Below are positions 17,578 through 26,553 of a stretch of DNA of 64,000 nucleotides, piece after piece; the first letter of the stretch is position 1; every line of letters starts with the position of its first letter. Source of the DNA: JADGHX01 sp035760965 (lineage in GTDB: Bacteria; Pseudomonadota; Gammaproteobacteria; Steroidobacterales; Steroidobacteraceae); the NCBI GenBank assembly GCA_035760965.1, contig DASTRY010000035.1, positions 212,532-276,531 of the forward strand, given 5' to 3'. Both the position numbers and the translations under genes were made by a program. A model generated the notes under the pieces. The model was not told the DNA's origin, ran no database searches, and worked only from the letters and a program-made list of their open reading frames with translations.

Positions 17578-20500
17578 TTTCTCTCATCGCATCGAGGACG
17601 GTCATGTAGCGCTTGAGCTCGAAATTCGAGACCAGCTCGCGCAGGTGCGCGGCGATGGCCTCGTTCTGCGGGTGCTCGGCCGCGATCTCGTTGAGCTTCG
17701 CATGGATGCCGCGTACGTGGCCGATGCGCCCGAGCCGATAGAGGTCGTCCAGATGGTGTCGCGCGGTGGCCGGCGCCGCCGCCTCGGGGCCGGGAGCGCG
17801 CATCTCCGGAGTGAGCATCGGCAGATCGGGCCGCTCGGGCTCGTGCAGCCACTCGAGACCGAGCAGCTCGCCCATGCGGTCGAGCAGCGTCTGGACATCC
17901 ACCGGCTTCATCACGAATGCGTCGTGCACCGGCGCGCCGTCGCTGCTCGGCGCATTCTCGTGCGCGTTCGCCGAGACGAAGATGATCTTCAGATGCTGGT
18001 GATCGGGCATCGCCCGCAGCGCGCGGGCCATCTGCCAGCCCGACATGCCTGGCATCGAGATGTCGAGCAAGACGAGGTCGGGGCGCACCTGCCGGATCAT
18101 GTCGAGCGCGCTCGCCGCGTCCGGGGCGACGTTCACGACGAATCCGAGGGAGCGCAGCAACCGTGCGGCGAAATCGAGATGGGAGGCATCGTCGTCGACC
18201 AGCAGCACGCTCATGCGCTTGCCGACGTATCCGCAAATGCGCTTGCGAGGCGCGATCTGGAGCGCATCCGGCTTCGCTTCGGAGAGCAGTAATTTCACCG
18301 AGAAGGTGGTGCCCTTGCCGGGCGTGCTCTGTACGAGAATCTCCCCGCCCATGATCTCGGTGAGCAGCTTGGTGATCGTGAGGCCAAGCCCCGTGCCTGG
18401 GATGGAGCGCACGTTCGGCGCGTGGCCGCGCTCGAAGGGCAGGAACACGCGCTCGAGATCCGCGGGCTCGATGCCGCAGCCCGAGTCGGCGATCTCGAAT
18501 TCCGCAACCTGGCTGCGACAGCGCACCGTGAAGCTCACGAAGCCGCGCTCCGTGTACTTCACGGCATTCGACAGCAGGTTGATCAGGATCTGGCGCAATC
18601 GCTTCTGATCCGTGTGCACGTAGGCCGGCAGACGCTCGGGACGCGAGTAGCGGAACTCGATCCCTTTCGCGCCGGCGTGCGGGCGGAACATGTCGACGAT
18701 CTGGTCGAGGAACTCCGGAAGCTGGACGACATCGCGGTTGAGCCGCAGGAGCCCGCTCTCGATCTTCGAGATGTCGAGCAAGCCGTCGATGAGGCTCGTC
18801 ATGTGCTCGGCACTGCGCCGGATCACGCGGATCGCGGTATCCGCGGGACCCGCGATGCCGCGTTCGAGCAGCTGCGCGTAGCCGAAGATCGAGTTGAGCG
18901 GCGTGCGCACTTCGTGGCTCATGCCGACGATGTAGCGCGTCTTCGCGAGGTTGGCCGCCTCGGCGGTCTCCTTCGCCTTCTGGAGCGCCGTGTCCGTGCG
19001 CTTGTGCGCTTCGATTTCCTCCATGAGCATCGCGGTCTGGCGTGCCGACTCGGCTTCGGCCGCGCGGCGGCTTTCGTGCGCGAGCACGATGCCCCAACAC
19101 GCGATGCCGGAGAGCACGAACAGACTGAAGAACACGAGCCACAAGGTGCTGCGGATGGTTTCGCGCTCGCCGGGCGACACGTGGGCGTACTGGTGGAAGA
19201 TGAACGACAGCAGCAGCCCGATCGCCAGGTTGAAGAGCACCATCAGGGCGAGGAACTGGCCGCCTCGCGTGTTCGCGGCCTGCGCGACGCGCGCGGGCAG
19301 GATCCGCGTCAGGAATTGCCCAAGCTGCTGGGTGAGCCGGCTGTTCTCCTTGCAAGCGTCGCGACAGCGCGCTTCGAGCGTGCAGCAGAGCGAGCAGATC
19401 GGGCCGGAATAGGCAGGGCAGATCGCCACGTCGTTGCTCTCGAACGTGTTCTCGCAGATCGTGCAGCGAATCTCCGCGTCGGTGCGGGGTAGGGCGTCCG
19501 GCTTTCGCGCCAGGTAGTAGCGCCCCTGCGTCGCCCACGCGATGAGCGGCGCTGCGACGAACGCGGACACGAGCGCGAGGAACGGTGCGAGGATCTGCGC
19601 GACGTCGCCGAAGAGGCCAAGGAAGGCACCGCTCGAAATCACCACCGAGATGGCGAGCGCTCCCACGCCCACCGGGTTGATGTCGTACAGATACGCCCGC
19701 TTGAACTCGATGGACTTCGGACTGAGCCCGAGCGGCTTGCTGATCACGAGGTCCGCCGCCAGCGCCCCGAGCCAGCCCGCTGCGAAATTCGCGTAGATGA
19801 CGAGGATGCTCTCGATCGCGCGGAAGATGCCGATTTCCATGAGCAGCAGCGCCAGCAGCACGTTGAATACGAGCCACACCACGCGTCCCGGATGGCTGTG
19901 CGTCAAGCGTGCGAAGAAGTTGGACCAGGCGATGGAGCCGGCATACGCGTTGGTCACGTTGATCTTGATCTGACAGACGATGACGAACACGCCCGCCAGA
20001 ACCAGCGCCACGGTCGGCGAATGCACCGCTTCGCGGAATGCGACGAAGTACATCTGCGTGGGTTGCTGCGCGTCGGCGGCCGCGATCCCGTGGCGCAGGG
20101 CGAAGAACGCGAGGAAGCCGCCGGCCAGCAGCTTCAGGCCGCCGAGCAGGATCCACCCTGGGCCGGTCGCGAGCATCGCGGTCCACCAGCCCAGGCGGTT
20201 CCGCGTGTCGCGGTTCGGGAGAAATCGCAGGTAGTCGACCTGCTCACCGATCTGAGGGAGCAACGAAAGCAGCACCGAGGCTGCGGCCCCAAACAGCAGG
20301 AAATCGAACGTGCTCTCCCCGCTGTGCTGCGCGCCGCTGAACTGCGTCCACGCGTGCACCGCGGATGGCGACTTCCAGGCAATGTAGAGCAGGGGGAGAA
20401 ATTGCAGCACCAGCCAGACAGGTTGGGTCCAGAGCTGCACGCGGCTGATGAAGCTGATTCCGTAGATCGCGATTGGGATGACGACGAGCGAGGTGATCAG

Positions 20501-20956
20501 GTGCGCGATGGCGATCGGGATATCGAACAGCATCTGCAGCGCCGTCGACATGATGCTGCCCTCGATCGCGAACAGCAGGAACGTGAATGACGCGTAAATG
20601 AGCGACGTCAGCGTCGACCCCATGTAGCCGAAGCCGGCGCCGCGCGTGAGGAGGTCGATGTCGACGCCGTACTTGGCCGCGTAGTAGGCGATCGGCAGGC
20701 CGATGAGGAACATGAGCAACGAGAACGCGACGATGGCCCACGCCGCATTGCCGAAGCCGTAGGAGAGCGTGATGGCGCCGCCGATGGCTTCGCACGCGAG
20801 GAACGCGATGGGCCCGAGCGCGGTGTTCCCGACGCGAAACGACGACTTGCGGGCACGATCCGCCGTGTAGCGAAGCGCGAAATCCTCGAGCGTCTGGCTC
20901 GCGACCCACTGGTTGTACTGGCGTCGTTCGCGAACGATGCGTTGCTGTCGATGCAT
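17570..20956 (-). CDS. Hybrid histidine kinase fused to an NCS1 permease-like domain
   Basis: A 1128-residue sensor. Residues 40-480 form a 12-helix NCS1 domain of the cytosine/purine/hydantoin permease type (FLACEAIGGAITLSYGFGN, TRGAGFGYMGS, GWWTAMLATGPGWILLGGLK). Residues 498-535 hold eight cysteines: CTIC, CPAYSGPIC, SLCC, C and C at 531 and 535. Two further helices (about 568-588, 605-625) and a coiled coil precede the kinase: His681 in MSHEVRTPLNS, N-box NLLSNAVKYTE, DSGCGIE and GTGLGL. A receiver follows (Asp921-923, Asp965, Lys1017 region). ATG 20956 is chosen; an in-frame start at 21037 would add 27 residues. The gene overlaps its response regulator and is divergent from the porin-urt-ure operon. 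Fusion of a transporter to a kinase suggests that substrate binding or transport is the signal, as in CbrA-like sensors. Confidence 0.92.
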   Translation of the reverse strand: MHRQQRIVRERRQYNQWVASQTLEDFALRYTADRARKSSFRVGNTALGPIAFLACEAIGGAITLSYGFGNAAWAIVAFSLLMFLIGLPIAYYAAKYGVDIDLLTRGAGFGYMGSTLTSLIYASFTFLLFAIEGSIMSTALQMLFDIPIAIAHLITSLVVIPIAIYGISFISRVQLWTQPVWLVLQFLPLLYIAWKSPSAVHAWTQFSGAQHSGESTFDFLLFGAAASVLLSLLPQIGEQVDYLRFLPNRDTRNRLGWWTAMLATGPGWILLGGLKLLAGGFLAFFALRHGIAAADAQQPTQMYFVAFREAVHSPTVALVLAGVFVIVCQIKINVTNAYAGSIAWSNFFARLTHSHPGRVVWLVFNVLLALLLMEIGIFRAIESILVIYANFAAGWLGALAADLVISKPLGLSPKSIEFKRAYLYDINPVGVGALAISVVISSGAFLGLFGDVAQILAPFLALVSAFVAAPLIAWATQGRYYLARKPDALPRTDAEIRCTICENTFESNDVAICPAYSGPICSLCCTLEARCRDACKENSRLTQQLGQFLTRILPARVAQAANTRGGQFLALMVLFNLAIGLLLSFIFHQYAHVSPGERETIRSTLWLVFFSLFVLSGIACWGIVLAHESRRAAEAESARQTAMLMEEIEAHKRTDTALQKAKETAEAANLAKTRYIVGMSHEVRTPLNSIFGYAQLLERGIAGPADTAIRVIRRSAEHMTSLIDGLLDISKIESGLLRLNRDVVQLPEFLDQIVDMFRPHAGAKGIEFRYSRPERLPAYVHTDQKRLRQILINLLSNAVKYTERGFVSFTVRCRSQVAEFEIADSGCGIEPADLERVFLPFERGHAPNVRSIPGTGLGLTITKLLTEIMGGEILVQSTPGKGTTFSVKLLLSEAKPDALQIAPRKRICGYVGKRMSVLLVDDDASHLDFAARLLRSLGFVVNVAPDAASALDMIRQVRPDLVLLDISMPGMSGWQMARALRAMPDHQHLKIIFVSANAHENAPSSDGAPVHDAFVMKPVDVQTLLDRMGELLGLEWLHEPERPDLPMLTPEMRAPGPEAAAPATARHHLDDLYRLGRIGHVRGIHAKLNEIAAEHPQNEAIAAHLRELVSNFELKRYMTVLDAMRENG

Positions 20957-21277
20957 TCTGTCTCGTTCGTCATGCGCGCGGCCGCGCGGACGACGACCCC
21001 CGTCCTCTGCCACAGGCAAAAGCAACGACCATGCCAACGCCTGATGGCGGGCTCAGCGCAGCGACACGTGTTCCTGCGTCCTCGCGGCGTGCATCTCGTG
21101 CTCGATCATGGGGCGCGCGACCCGAGTGCGCACCGCTGCTGAGCGCGCGGCCGCTCCCGCTCAACCGGCATACGTCGAACGACCGAGGGCAGTGGGTGAA
21201 ATGGCCCATACCGCAGCGTGCACGCGTCCTCTAGCTTTCGCCGCGACCAACAAAGAACACCTGCGGGGAGTAGCTTC
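20957..21277. promoter_or_regulatory. Control region between the sensor and the urea operon
   Basis: 321 bases between divergent starts. It must contain the promoter of the porin-urt-ure operon and that of the sensor. The right end has GCGGGGAG before ATG 21278. I looked for a sigma-54 site and found only an off-register TGGCCC/GC pair, which I reject. No operator repeat stood out by eye. Confidence 0.55.
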
Positions 21278-22333
21278 ATGGGTTCAGAGTCCACCACAAG
21301 CTCGCGCGACCGCGTCTGGAAGGCGGCGTCGATGGCGGTCCTCCTGGCCGCGCCGATTTCCAGCGCGTTCGCGGAGGGTCCGTCCGTCAGCGTCGGTGCC
21401 GGCGTGCGCACCAGCTTCAGCGACGTCAGCTACGAGAACGATGCGCTGCCTGACGTCAACGACTTCAATCTCGACAGTGCCCGCATCTACATCAGCGGCG
21501 CCGTCACCGACAACATCAAGGTGATGTTCAACACCGAGTACACCGCCAACGACGAGAAGGTGCAGGTGATCGATGCCGCTGCGATGTTCTCGTTCAGCGA
21601 TCAAGTGAACATCTGGGCGGGCCGTTTCCTGCCGCCGAGCGACCGCGCCAATCTCTACGGTCCGTACTACGCCAATCACTGGGGCGTATTCCAGGACGGC
21701 GTCCAGGACGGCTATCCGTTCGAGACCAACGGCCGCGACGACGGCGTCATGTACTGGGGCCAGTTCGGCCTCGCCAAGCTCTCCTTCGGCGTGTTCGACG
21801 TGCAGGGCCTCACGAAGGGCACGTCCGACGTGCTCTATGCCGCGCGCGCGCAATTCGACTTCTGGGACAAGGAAGACGGCTACTACCTGAACGGCACGTA
21901 CTACGGCGACAAGGACCTGCTCGCGCTCGGCTTCGCCGGGCAGACGGTCGGCAGCGACAAGGCGTATTCCGCCGATTTCCTGCTGGAGAAGAAGCTGGCG
22001 AGCGCCGGTGCGATCAGCGTCGAATCCGAGTATGCGAAGTACGACGGGCTCGGCGGCTACACCGGGCCGAAGAGCGACGGCTGGTACGTCCTCGGCGGGT
22101 ACCTGTTCCCGCAACCCGTCGGCATCGGCCGCTTCCAGGTGCTCGGCAAGTACGGCGAAACGACGTACGACTTCGTGACCGGCGATGTGAAGCAGAAGAC
22201 GACCGAAGCCGACCTCAACTTCATCATCAAGCAATTCAACGCGCGCGTGTCGCTGTTCTACGTCGACCAGAAGTTCGACGACGCGACGCCGGACAGACGG
22301 CAGATCGGTCTCGGCCTGCAAGTGCAGATCTGA
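21278..22333 (+). CDS. Outer-membrane porin at head of urea operon
   Basis: A 351-residue outer-membrane beta-barrel. ATG 21278 follows GGGGAG; the longer frame from 21218 is unlikely. A signal peptide (WKAASMAVLLAAPISSAFA) leads to alternating aromatic strands such as NIKVMFNTEYTAND and INIWAGRFLPPSDRANLYGPYYANHW, and the last residue pattern (GLGLQVQI) resembles a terminal strand. It looks like the phosphate-selective porin O/P and FmdC-type group. Only 26 bases separate it from urtA, so it is almost surely co-transcribed and probably lets urea or short amides cross the outer membrane. Specificity is an inference from context. Confidence 0.86.
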   Translation: MGSESTTSSRDRVWKAASMAVLLAAPISSAFAEGPSVSVGAGVRTSFSDVSYENDALPDVNDFNLDSARIYISGAVTDNIKVMFNTEYTANDEKVQVIDAAAMFSFSDQVNIWAGRFLPPSDRANLYGPYYANHWGVFQDGVQDGYPFETNGRDDGVMYWGQFGLAKLSFGVFDVQGLTKGTSDVLYAARAQFDFWDKEDGYYLNGTYYGDKDLLALGFAGQTVGSDKAYSADFLLEKKLASAGAISVESEYAKYDGLGGYTGPKSDGWYVLGGYLFPQPVGIGRFQVLGKYGETTYDFVTGDVKQKTTEADLNFIIKQFNARVSLFYVDQKFDDATPDRRQIGLGLQVQI

Positions 22334-22359
22334 TTGACACCACGACAGGACAACATCCC

Positions 22360-23658
22360 ATGACGAGAAGCACATTGAAGCGCCTGCTCCCGGCGCTGGC
22401 CGCGACGACGGCCATGATGGGGGTCTCCATCTCCGCGCAGGCGGCAGGTGACACGATCAAGGTCGGCGTGCTGCATTCGCTGTCGGGAACGATGGCGATC
22501 AGCGAGACCACGCTGAAGGACACGATCCTCATGATGGTGGACGAGCAGAACAAGAAGGGCGGTCTGCTCGGCAAGAAGCTCGAGGCGGTGGTCGTGGATC
22601 CGGCCTCCAACTGGCCGCTGTTCGCCGAGAAGGCGCGCGAGCTGCTGCAGAAGGACAAGGTCGACGTCGTCTTCGGCTGCTGGACCAGCGTGTCGCGCAA
22701 GTCCGTGCTGCCGGTGTTCGAGGAGCTGAACGGGCTGCTGTTCTATCCCGTGCAATACGAGGGCGAGGAGTCCTCGCGCAACGTGTTCTACACGGGCGCG
22801 GCGCCGAACCAGCAAGCGATCCCGGCCGTGGACTACCTGATGAACGAACTGCAGGTGAAGCGCTGGGTGCTCGCCGGCACGGATTACGTCTATCCGCGCA
22901 CGACCAACAAGATCCTCGAGGCGTATCTGAAGTCCAAGGGCGTGAAGGCCGAGGACATCATGATCAACTACACGCCGTTCGGCCATTCGGACTGGCAGAG
23001 CATCGTCGCGGAGATCAAGAAGTTCGGCTCGGCCGGCAAGAAGACCGCCGTGGTCTCGACCATCAACGGCGATGCGAACGTGCCGTTCTATAAGGAGCTC
23101 GGCAATCAGAAGATCTCGGCGGAAGACATTCCGGTCGTGGCCTTCTCGGTCGGCGAGGAGGAGCTGTCGGGCCTCGACACGCGACCGCTCGTCGGGCATC
23201 TGGCCGCCTGGAACTACTTTCAGAGCATCAAGAACCCGGCGAACGATGCGTTCATCAAGCAGTGGAAGGCGTTCACCAAGAACCCGAAGCGCACGACCAA
23301 TGACCCGATGGAAGCGAGCGTCATCGGCTTCAACATGTGGGTGAAGGCGGTCGAGAAGGTGAAGACCACCGATGTGAACAAGGTGATCGACGCGCTTCCC
23401 GGCACCGAGGTGCCGAACCTGACCGGCGGCATGGCGAAGATGCTGCCGAACCACCACCTCACGAAGCCCGTGTTCATCGGCGAAGTACGTGCCGACGGCA
23501 TGTTCGATGTGGTGTGGAAGACGCCCGGCCTCGTGCCCGGCGACGCGTGGTCCGACTACTTGCCCGGCAGCAAGGACGTGGAGGCGGACTGGGTGACGTT
23601 GAAGTGCGGCAACTACAACAAGGTCACCAAGGTTTGCTCGAAGACGAAGTATGAGTAA
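22360..23658 (+). CDS. urtA: Urea ABC transporter, substrate-binding protein
   Basis: A 432-residue periplasmic binding protein of the leucine/amide type. Signal peptide: LLPALAATTAMMGVSISAQA. Mature features typical of UrtA: VGVLHSLSGTMAISETTLKD, GCWTSVSRKSVLPVFEELN, FYPVQYEGEESSRNVFYTGA, GTDYVYPRTTN and VVSTINGDANVPFYKEL; these surround the urea site. It ends with the family-typical KCGNYNKVTKVCSKTK. It captures urea for UrtBCDE. The gene sits right after the porin and is separated from urtB by a strong stem-loop, which often marks higher expression of the binding protein. Confidence 0.96.
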   Translation: MTRSTLKRLLPALAATTAMMGVSISAQAAGDTIKVGVLHSLSGTMAISETTLKDTILMMVDEQNKKGGLLGKKLEAVVVDPASNWPLFAEKARELLQKDKVDVVFGCWTSVSRKSVLPVFEELNGLLFYPVQYEGEESSRNVFYTGAAPNQQAIPAVDYLMNELQVKRWVLAGTDYVYPRTTNKILEAYLKSKGVKAEDIMINYTPFGHSDWQSIVAEIKKFGSAGKKTAVVSTINGDANVPFYKELGNQKISAEDIPVVAFSVGEEELSGLDTRPLVGHLAAWNYFQSIKNPANDAFIKQWKAFTKNPKRTTNDPMEASVIGFNMWVKAVEKVKTTDVNKVIDALPGTEVPNLTGGMAKMLPNHHLTKPVFIGEVRADGMFDVVWKTPGLVPGDAWSDYLPGSKDVEADWVTLKCGNYNKVTKVCSKTKYE

Positions 23659-23678
23659 GCGCTCGCGGTGAGCCTGCG

Positions 23679-23714
23679 GCGGCGGACCTCGTGTGACAGC
23701 GCGCGGTCCGCCGC
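23679..23714 (+). promoter_or_regulatory. Stem-loop between urtA and urtB
   Basis: Perfect 10-base arms GCGGCGGACC (23679-23688) and GGTCCGCCGC (23705-23714) with a 16-base loop, followed by TGTTTC, start 20 bases after the urtA stop. It may act as a partial terminator or as an mRNA-stabilising end, giving more UrtA than UrtBCDE. Confidence 0.6.
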
Positions 23715-23775
23715 TGTTTCGGCGGCGGCGCTCGAGGCGGCGCGAAGCGCGCGAAACGAAGCGGGAAGTGGAGGC

Positions 23776-25419
23776 ATGCGACTGACGTTCATCGTGCTCT
23801 TGATGCTGGCGCTGGCGGCGGGGGCGATGCCGCGACCGGCATCAGCGGACGAGGGGAGCGCCGATGCGGCCTTTGGCGCGGCCGCTGCGCAGCTCGCGAA
23901 TGACGACTTCGCGAGCAAGGAAGACGCGGTACGCAGAATCCTGGAGCAGCGCCATCCCGGCAGCAAACCTCTGCTCGCCGCGCTGCTCGACGGGCGAGTC
24001 TTCATGCGTTCGTCCGACATGCACGTGTTCATCGTCGCATCGGCCGACGCGGATCCTCTCGAGCTCACCGAGCCCGTGACACTGAAATCCGCGGGCGCCG
24101 GCAGGGCGGACGATTTCGCGAAGATCACCACCAACAACAAGCTTCGCAAGATGCTGCGAGGCGCGCTCGCGCGCTTCGACCTCGGCGATGCGGATGCCGG
24201 CGTGCGCCGCGCAGCCGTCAAGGAGATGCTCCGTTCTCTCGATGACGACACGATCGCGTTGTTGCGCGAACAGCTCCGAGTGGAGAAGGACGGGAAAGTA
24301 CGGGGGGAGATCGAGTCAGGCCTTGCGCTCGCGGATCTGACGAGCAGCGACAAGAAGGTGCGTCTCGCAGCCATCGCAATTCTGCGAAACAGCCTGCATC
24401 CGGATGCATACAACGCCCTCGCTTCGATTGCCACGCCGGCTGCCGATGGCAGCTATACCGAGCCGGATCTCGAGGTTCGCAATGCGGCCGGCGCCGCCAT
24501 GAGGAAGATCGAGCGGTGGCGCTCGTTCTACTCCGGGCTCGAAACGCTGTTCTTTGGGCTCAGCCTGGGGTCCGTGCTCGTGCTCGCCGCGATTGGCCTC
24601 GCGATCACCTTCGGCGTGATGGGCGTCATCAACATGGCGCATGGGGAACTCATGATGCTCGGCGCGTACTGCGCCTACGTGATGCAGCTTTTGATGCCAA
24701 ATCACATCGGCGCATCGATCCTGGTGGCCATTCCGGTGGCGTTCGTCGTGTCCGGGCTCGTGGGGATCGGGATCGAGCGGGGCATCGTGCGCTGGCTGTA
24801 CGGCCGGCCGCTCGAAACGCTGCTCGCGACGTTCGGCGTCAGCCTGATCCTGCAGCAGGTGGTGCGCGACATCTTCTCCGCGAACAACCGACCAGTCGAG
24901 ACTCCGCAGTGGATGTCCGGCTCGCTGGAGATCAATGAGGCGTTCTCGATCACGTACAACCGACTCTATGTCGTGATCTTCGCGCTCGCGGTATTCATCC
25001 TGATTCAGATCGTTCTGAAGCGGACGACGCTGGGGCTGAAGGTGCGCGCGGTCTCGCAGAACAGGCCGATGGCCCGCGCGATGGGCGTGCGCGCGGAATG
25101 GATCGATGCGCTGACATTCGGTCTCGGGTCCGGCATTGCAGGCGTTGCGGGGGTCGCGCTCAGCCAGCTCACCAATGTCGGTCCCAACCTCGGGCAGCAG
25201 TACATCGTCGATTCGTTCATGGTCGTGGTGTTCGGCGGGGTCGGGAATCTGCAGGGCACGCTCATCGGCGGCATGTCGCTCGGCGTGGTGAACAAGCTGC
25301 TCGAGCCGTACTCGGGTGCGGTTCTGGCGAAGATCTTGGTGCTCGTCGCACTCATTCTCTTCATTCAGCGTCGGCCGCGCGGGCTATTCCCGCAGAAGGG
25401 CCGAGCGGCGGAGAACTAG
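23776..25419 (+). CDS. urtB: Urea ABC transporter, permease UrtB
   Basis: A 547-residue inner-membrane permease. ATG 23776 follows GGAAGTGGAGG and yields a signal peptide (LTFIVLLMLALAAGAM), so the frame start at 23668 is rejected. Residues about 25-255 are a periplasmic alpha-helical extension with HEAT-like units, as in proteobacterial UrtB. The LivH-type permease core follows (LSLGSVLVLAAIGLAITFGV, INMAHGELMMLGAYCAYV, AVSQNRPMARAMGV, FGGVGNLQGTLIGG). It pairs with UrtC. The stop abuts the GTG of urtC directly. Confidence 0.95.
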   Translation: MRLTFIVLLMLALAAGAMPRPASADEGSADAAFGAAAAQLANDDFASKEDAVRRILEQRHPGSKPLLAALLDGRVFMRSSDMHVFIVASADADPLELTEPVTLKSAGAGRADDFAKITTNNKLRKMLRGALARFDLGDADAGVRRAAVKEMLRSLDDDTIALLREQLRVEKDGKVRGEIESGLALADLTSSDKKVRLAAIAILRNSLHPDAYNALASIATPAADGSYTEPDLEVRNAAGAAMRKIERWRSFYSGLETLFFGLSLGSVLVLAAIGLAITFGVMGVINMAHGELMMLGAYCAYVMQLLMPNHIGASILVAIPVAFVVSGLVGIGIERGIVRWLYGRPLETLLATFGVSLILQQVVRDIFSANNRPVETPQWMSGSLEINEAFSITYNRLYVVIFALAVFILIQIVLKRTTLGLKVRAVSQNRPMARAMGVRAEWIDALTFGLGSGIAGVAGVALSQLTNVGPNLGQQYIVDSFMVVVFGGVGNLQGTLIGGMSLGVVNKLLEPYSGAVLAKILVLVALILFIQRRPRGLFPQKGRAAEN

Positions 25420-26553
25420 GTGGCGGTCACTCACATCGACATACCGGGCGGCCGGGTTCTCGAGCGGTTCCTGCCGCGCCCGTTGCGGGGAGATGCAGGC
25501 GGGCAGGTGATGCTCGCCGTGCTGATCTTCACCGTGGCCCTGGTGTCGCTGTTGAATCTCGCCGTCCCGGCGAGCTCGCCGCTGCATCTATCCACGTACG
25601 CCGTGACGCTCATCGGCAAGTACCTCACGTATGCGCTGCTCGCCTTGGCGGTGGACCTGGTCTGGGGATTCTGCGGAATCCTGAGCCTCGGACACGCGGC
25701 GTTCTTCGCGCTGGGCGGCTACGCGATGGGCATGTACCTCATGCGGCAGATCGGCACGCGAGGCGTCTACGGAAATCCGGTGCTGCCGGACTTCATGGTG
25801 TTCCTCAACTACAAGGAGCTGCCCTGGTTCTGGCACGGGTTCGATCAGTTCTGGTTCGCAGCGCTGATGGCGATCGTCGTGCCTGGCGTCCTTGCCTTCG
25901 TGTTCGGCTGGTTCGCGTTTCGCTCGCGCGTGACGGGCGTGTATCTGTCGATCATCACGCAGGCGCTCACGTACGCACTGTTGCTCGCGTTCTTCCGGAA
26001 CGACATGGGGTTCGGCGGCAACAACGGTCTCACGGATTTCAAGGATCTGCTGGGCTTCCCGCTGCAGCGAGACGGGATGCGAGTGACGCTCATGGTGGCG
26101 TCTGCCGTGGCGTTGGCGCTGGGTTATCTCGCGTGTCGATACATCGTGACCTCGCGCGCCGGGCGCGTGATCGAAGCCGTGCGCGATGCGGAGAGCCGGG
26201 CGCGGTTCCTCGGCTACTCCGTCGAGTCGTACAAGCTCTGGTTGTTCGCGTTTTCGGCAGTGCTCGCCGGCATCGCCGGTGCGCTATACGTGCCGCAGGT
26301 GGGCATCATCAATCCCAGCGAGTTTGCGCCGATCAACTCGATCGAAGTCGTCATCTGGGTTGCGGTCGGCGGACGCGGCGTGCTCTACGGAGCGGTTGCG
26401 GGCGCCGTGTTGGTGAACTACGCAAAGACGGTGTTCACCGGCGCGCTGCCGGAGCTCTGGCTCTACGCCCTCGGTGCGCTGTTCGTGCTGGTCACCTTGT
26501 TTCTGCCGAAGGGCGTCGTCGGGCTCCTCCGTGCGCGGAAGGTGTCAGCATGA
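25420..26553 (+). CDS. urtC: Urea ABC transporter, permease UrtC
   Basis: A 377-residue LivM-type inner-membrane permease. It starts with GTG 25420, directly after the urtB TAG, which indicates coupled translation. Motifs: LVWGFCGILSLGHAAFFALGG, FRNDMGFGGNNGLTDFKD and AVRDAESRARFLGYS, the last being the cytoplasmic coupling loop to the ATPase. About ten hydrophobic helices. Its stop overlaps the urtD start (ATGA at 26550-26553). It forms the channel with UrtB. Confidence 0.95.
   Translation: MAVTHIDIPGGRVLERFLPRPLRGDAGGQVMLAVLIFTVALVSLLNLAVPASSPLHLSTYAVTLIGKYLTYALLALAVDLVWGFCGILSLGHAAFFALGGYAMGMYLMRQIGTRGVYGNPVLPDFMVFLNYKELPWFWHGFDQFWFAALMAIVVPGVLAFVFGWFAFRSRVTGVYLSIITQALTYALLLAFFRNDMGFGGNNGLTDFKDLLGFPLQRDGMRVTLMVASAVALALGYLACRYIVTSRAGRVIEAVRDAESRARFLGYSVESYKLWLFAFSAVLAGIAGALYVPQVGIINPSEFAPINSIEVVIWVAVGGRGVLYGAVAGAVLVNYAKTVFTGALPELWLYALGALFVLVTLFLPKGVVGLLRARKVSA

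Noticed and set aside
17469..20186. Very long minus-strand frame of 905 codons in another register
   Set aside because: Arginine/alanine-rich shadow of the sensor kinase gene; the true frame carries all kinase and transporter motifs.
21199..21216. Possible sigma-54 promoter upstream of the porin (TGGCCC then GC)
   Set aside because: The GG and GC elements are 10 instead of 11 bases apart and the second box lacks the TT; not a valid -24/-12 site.
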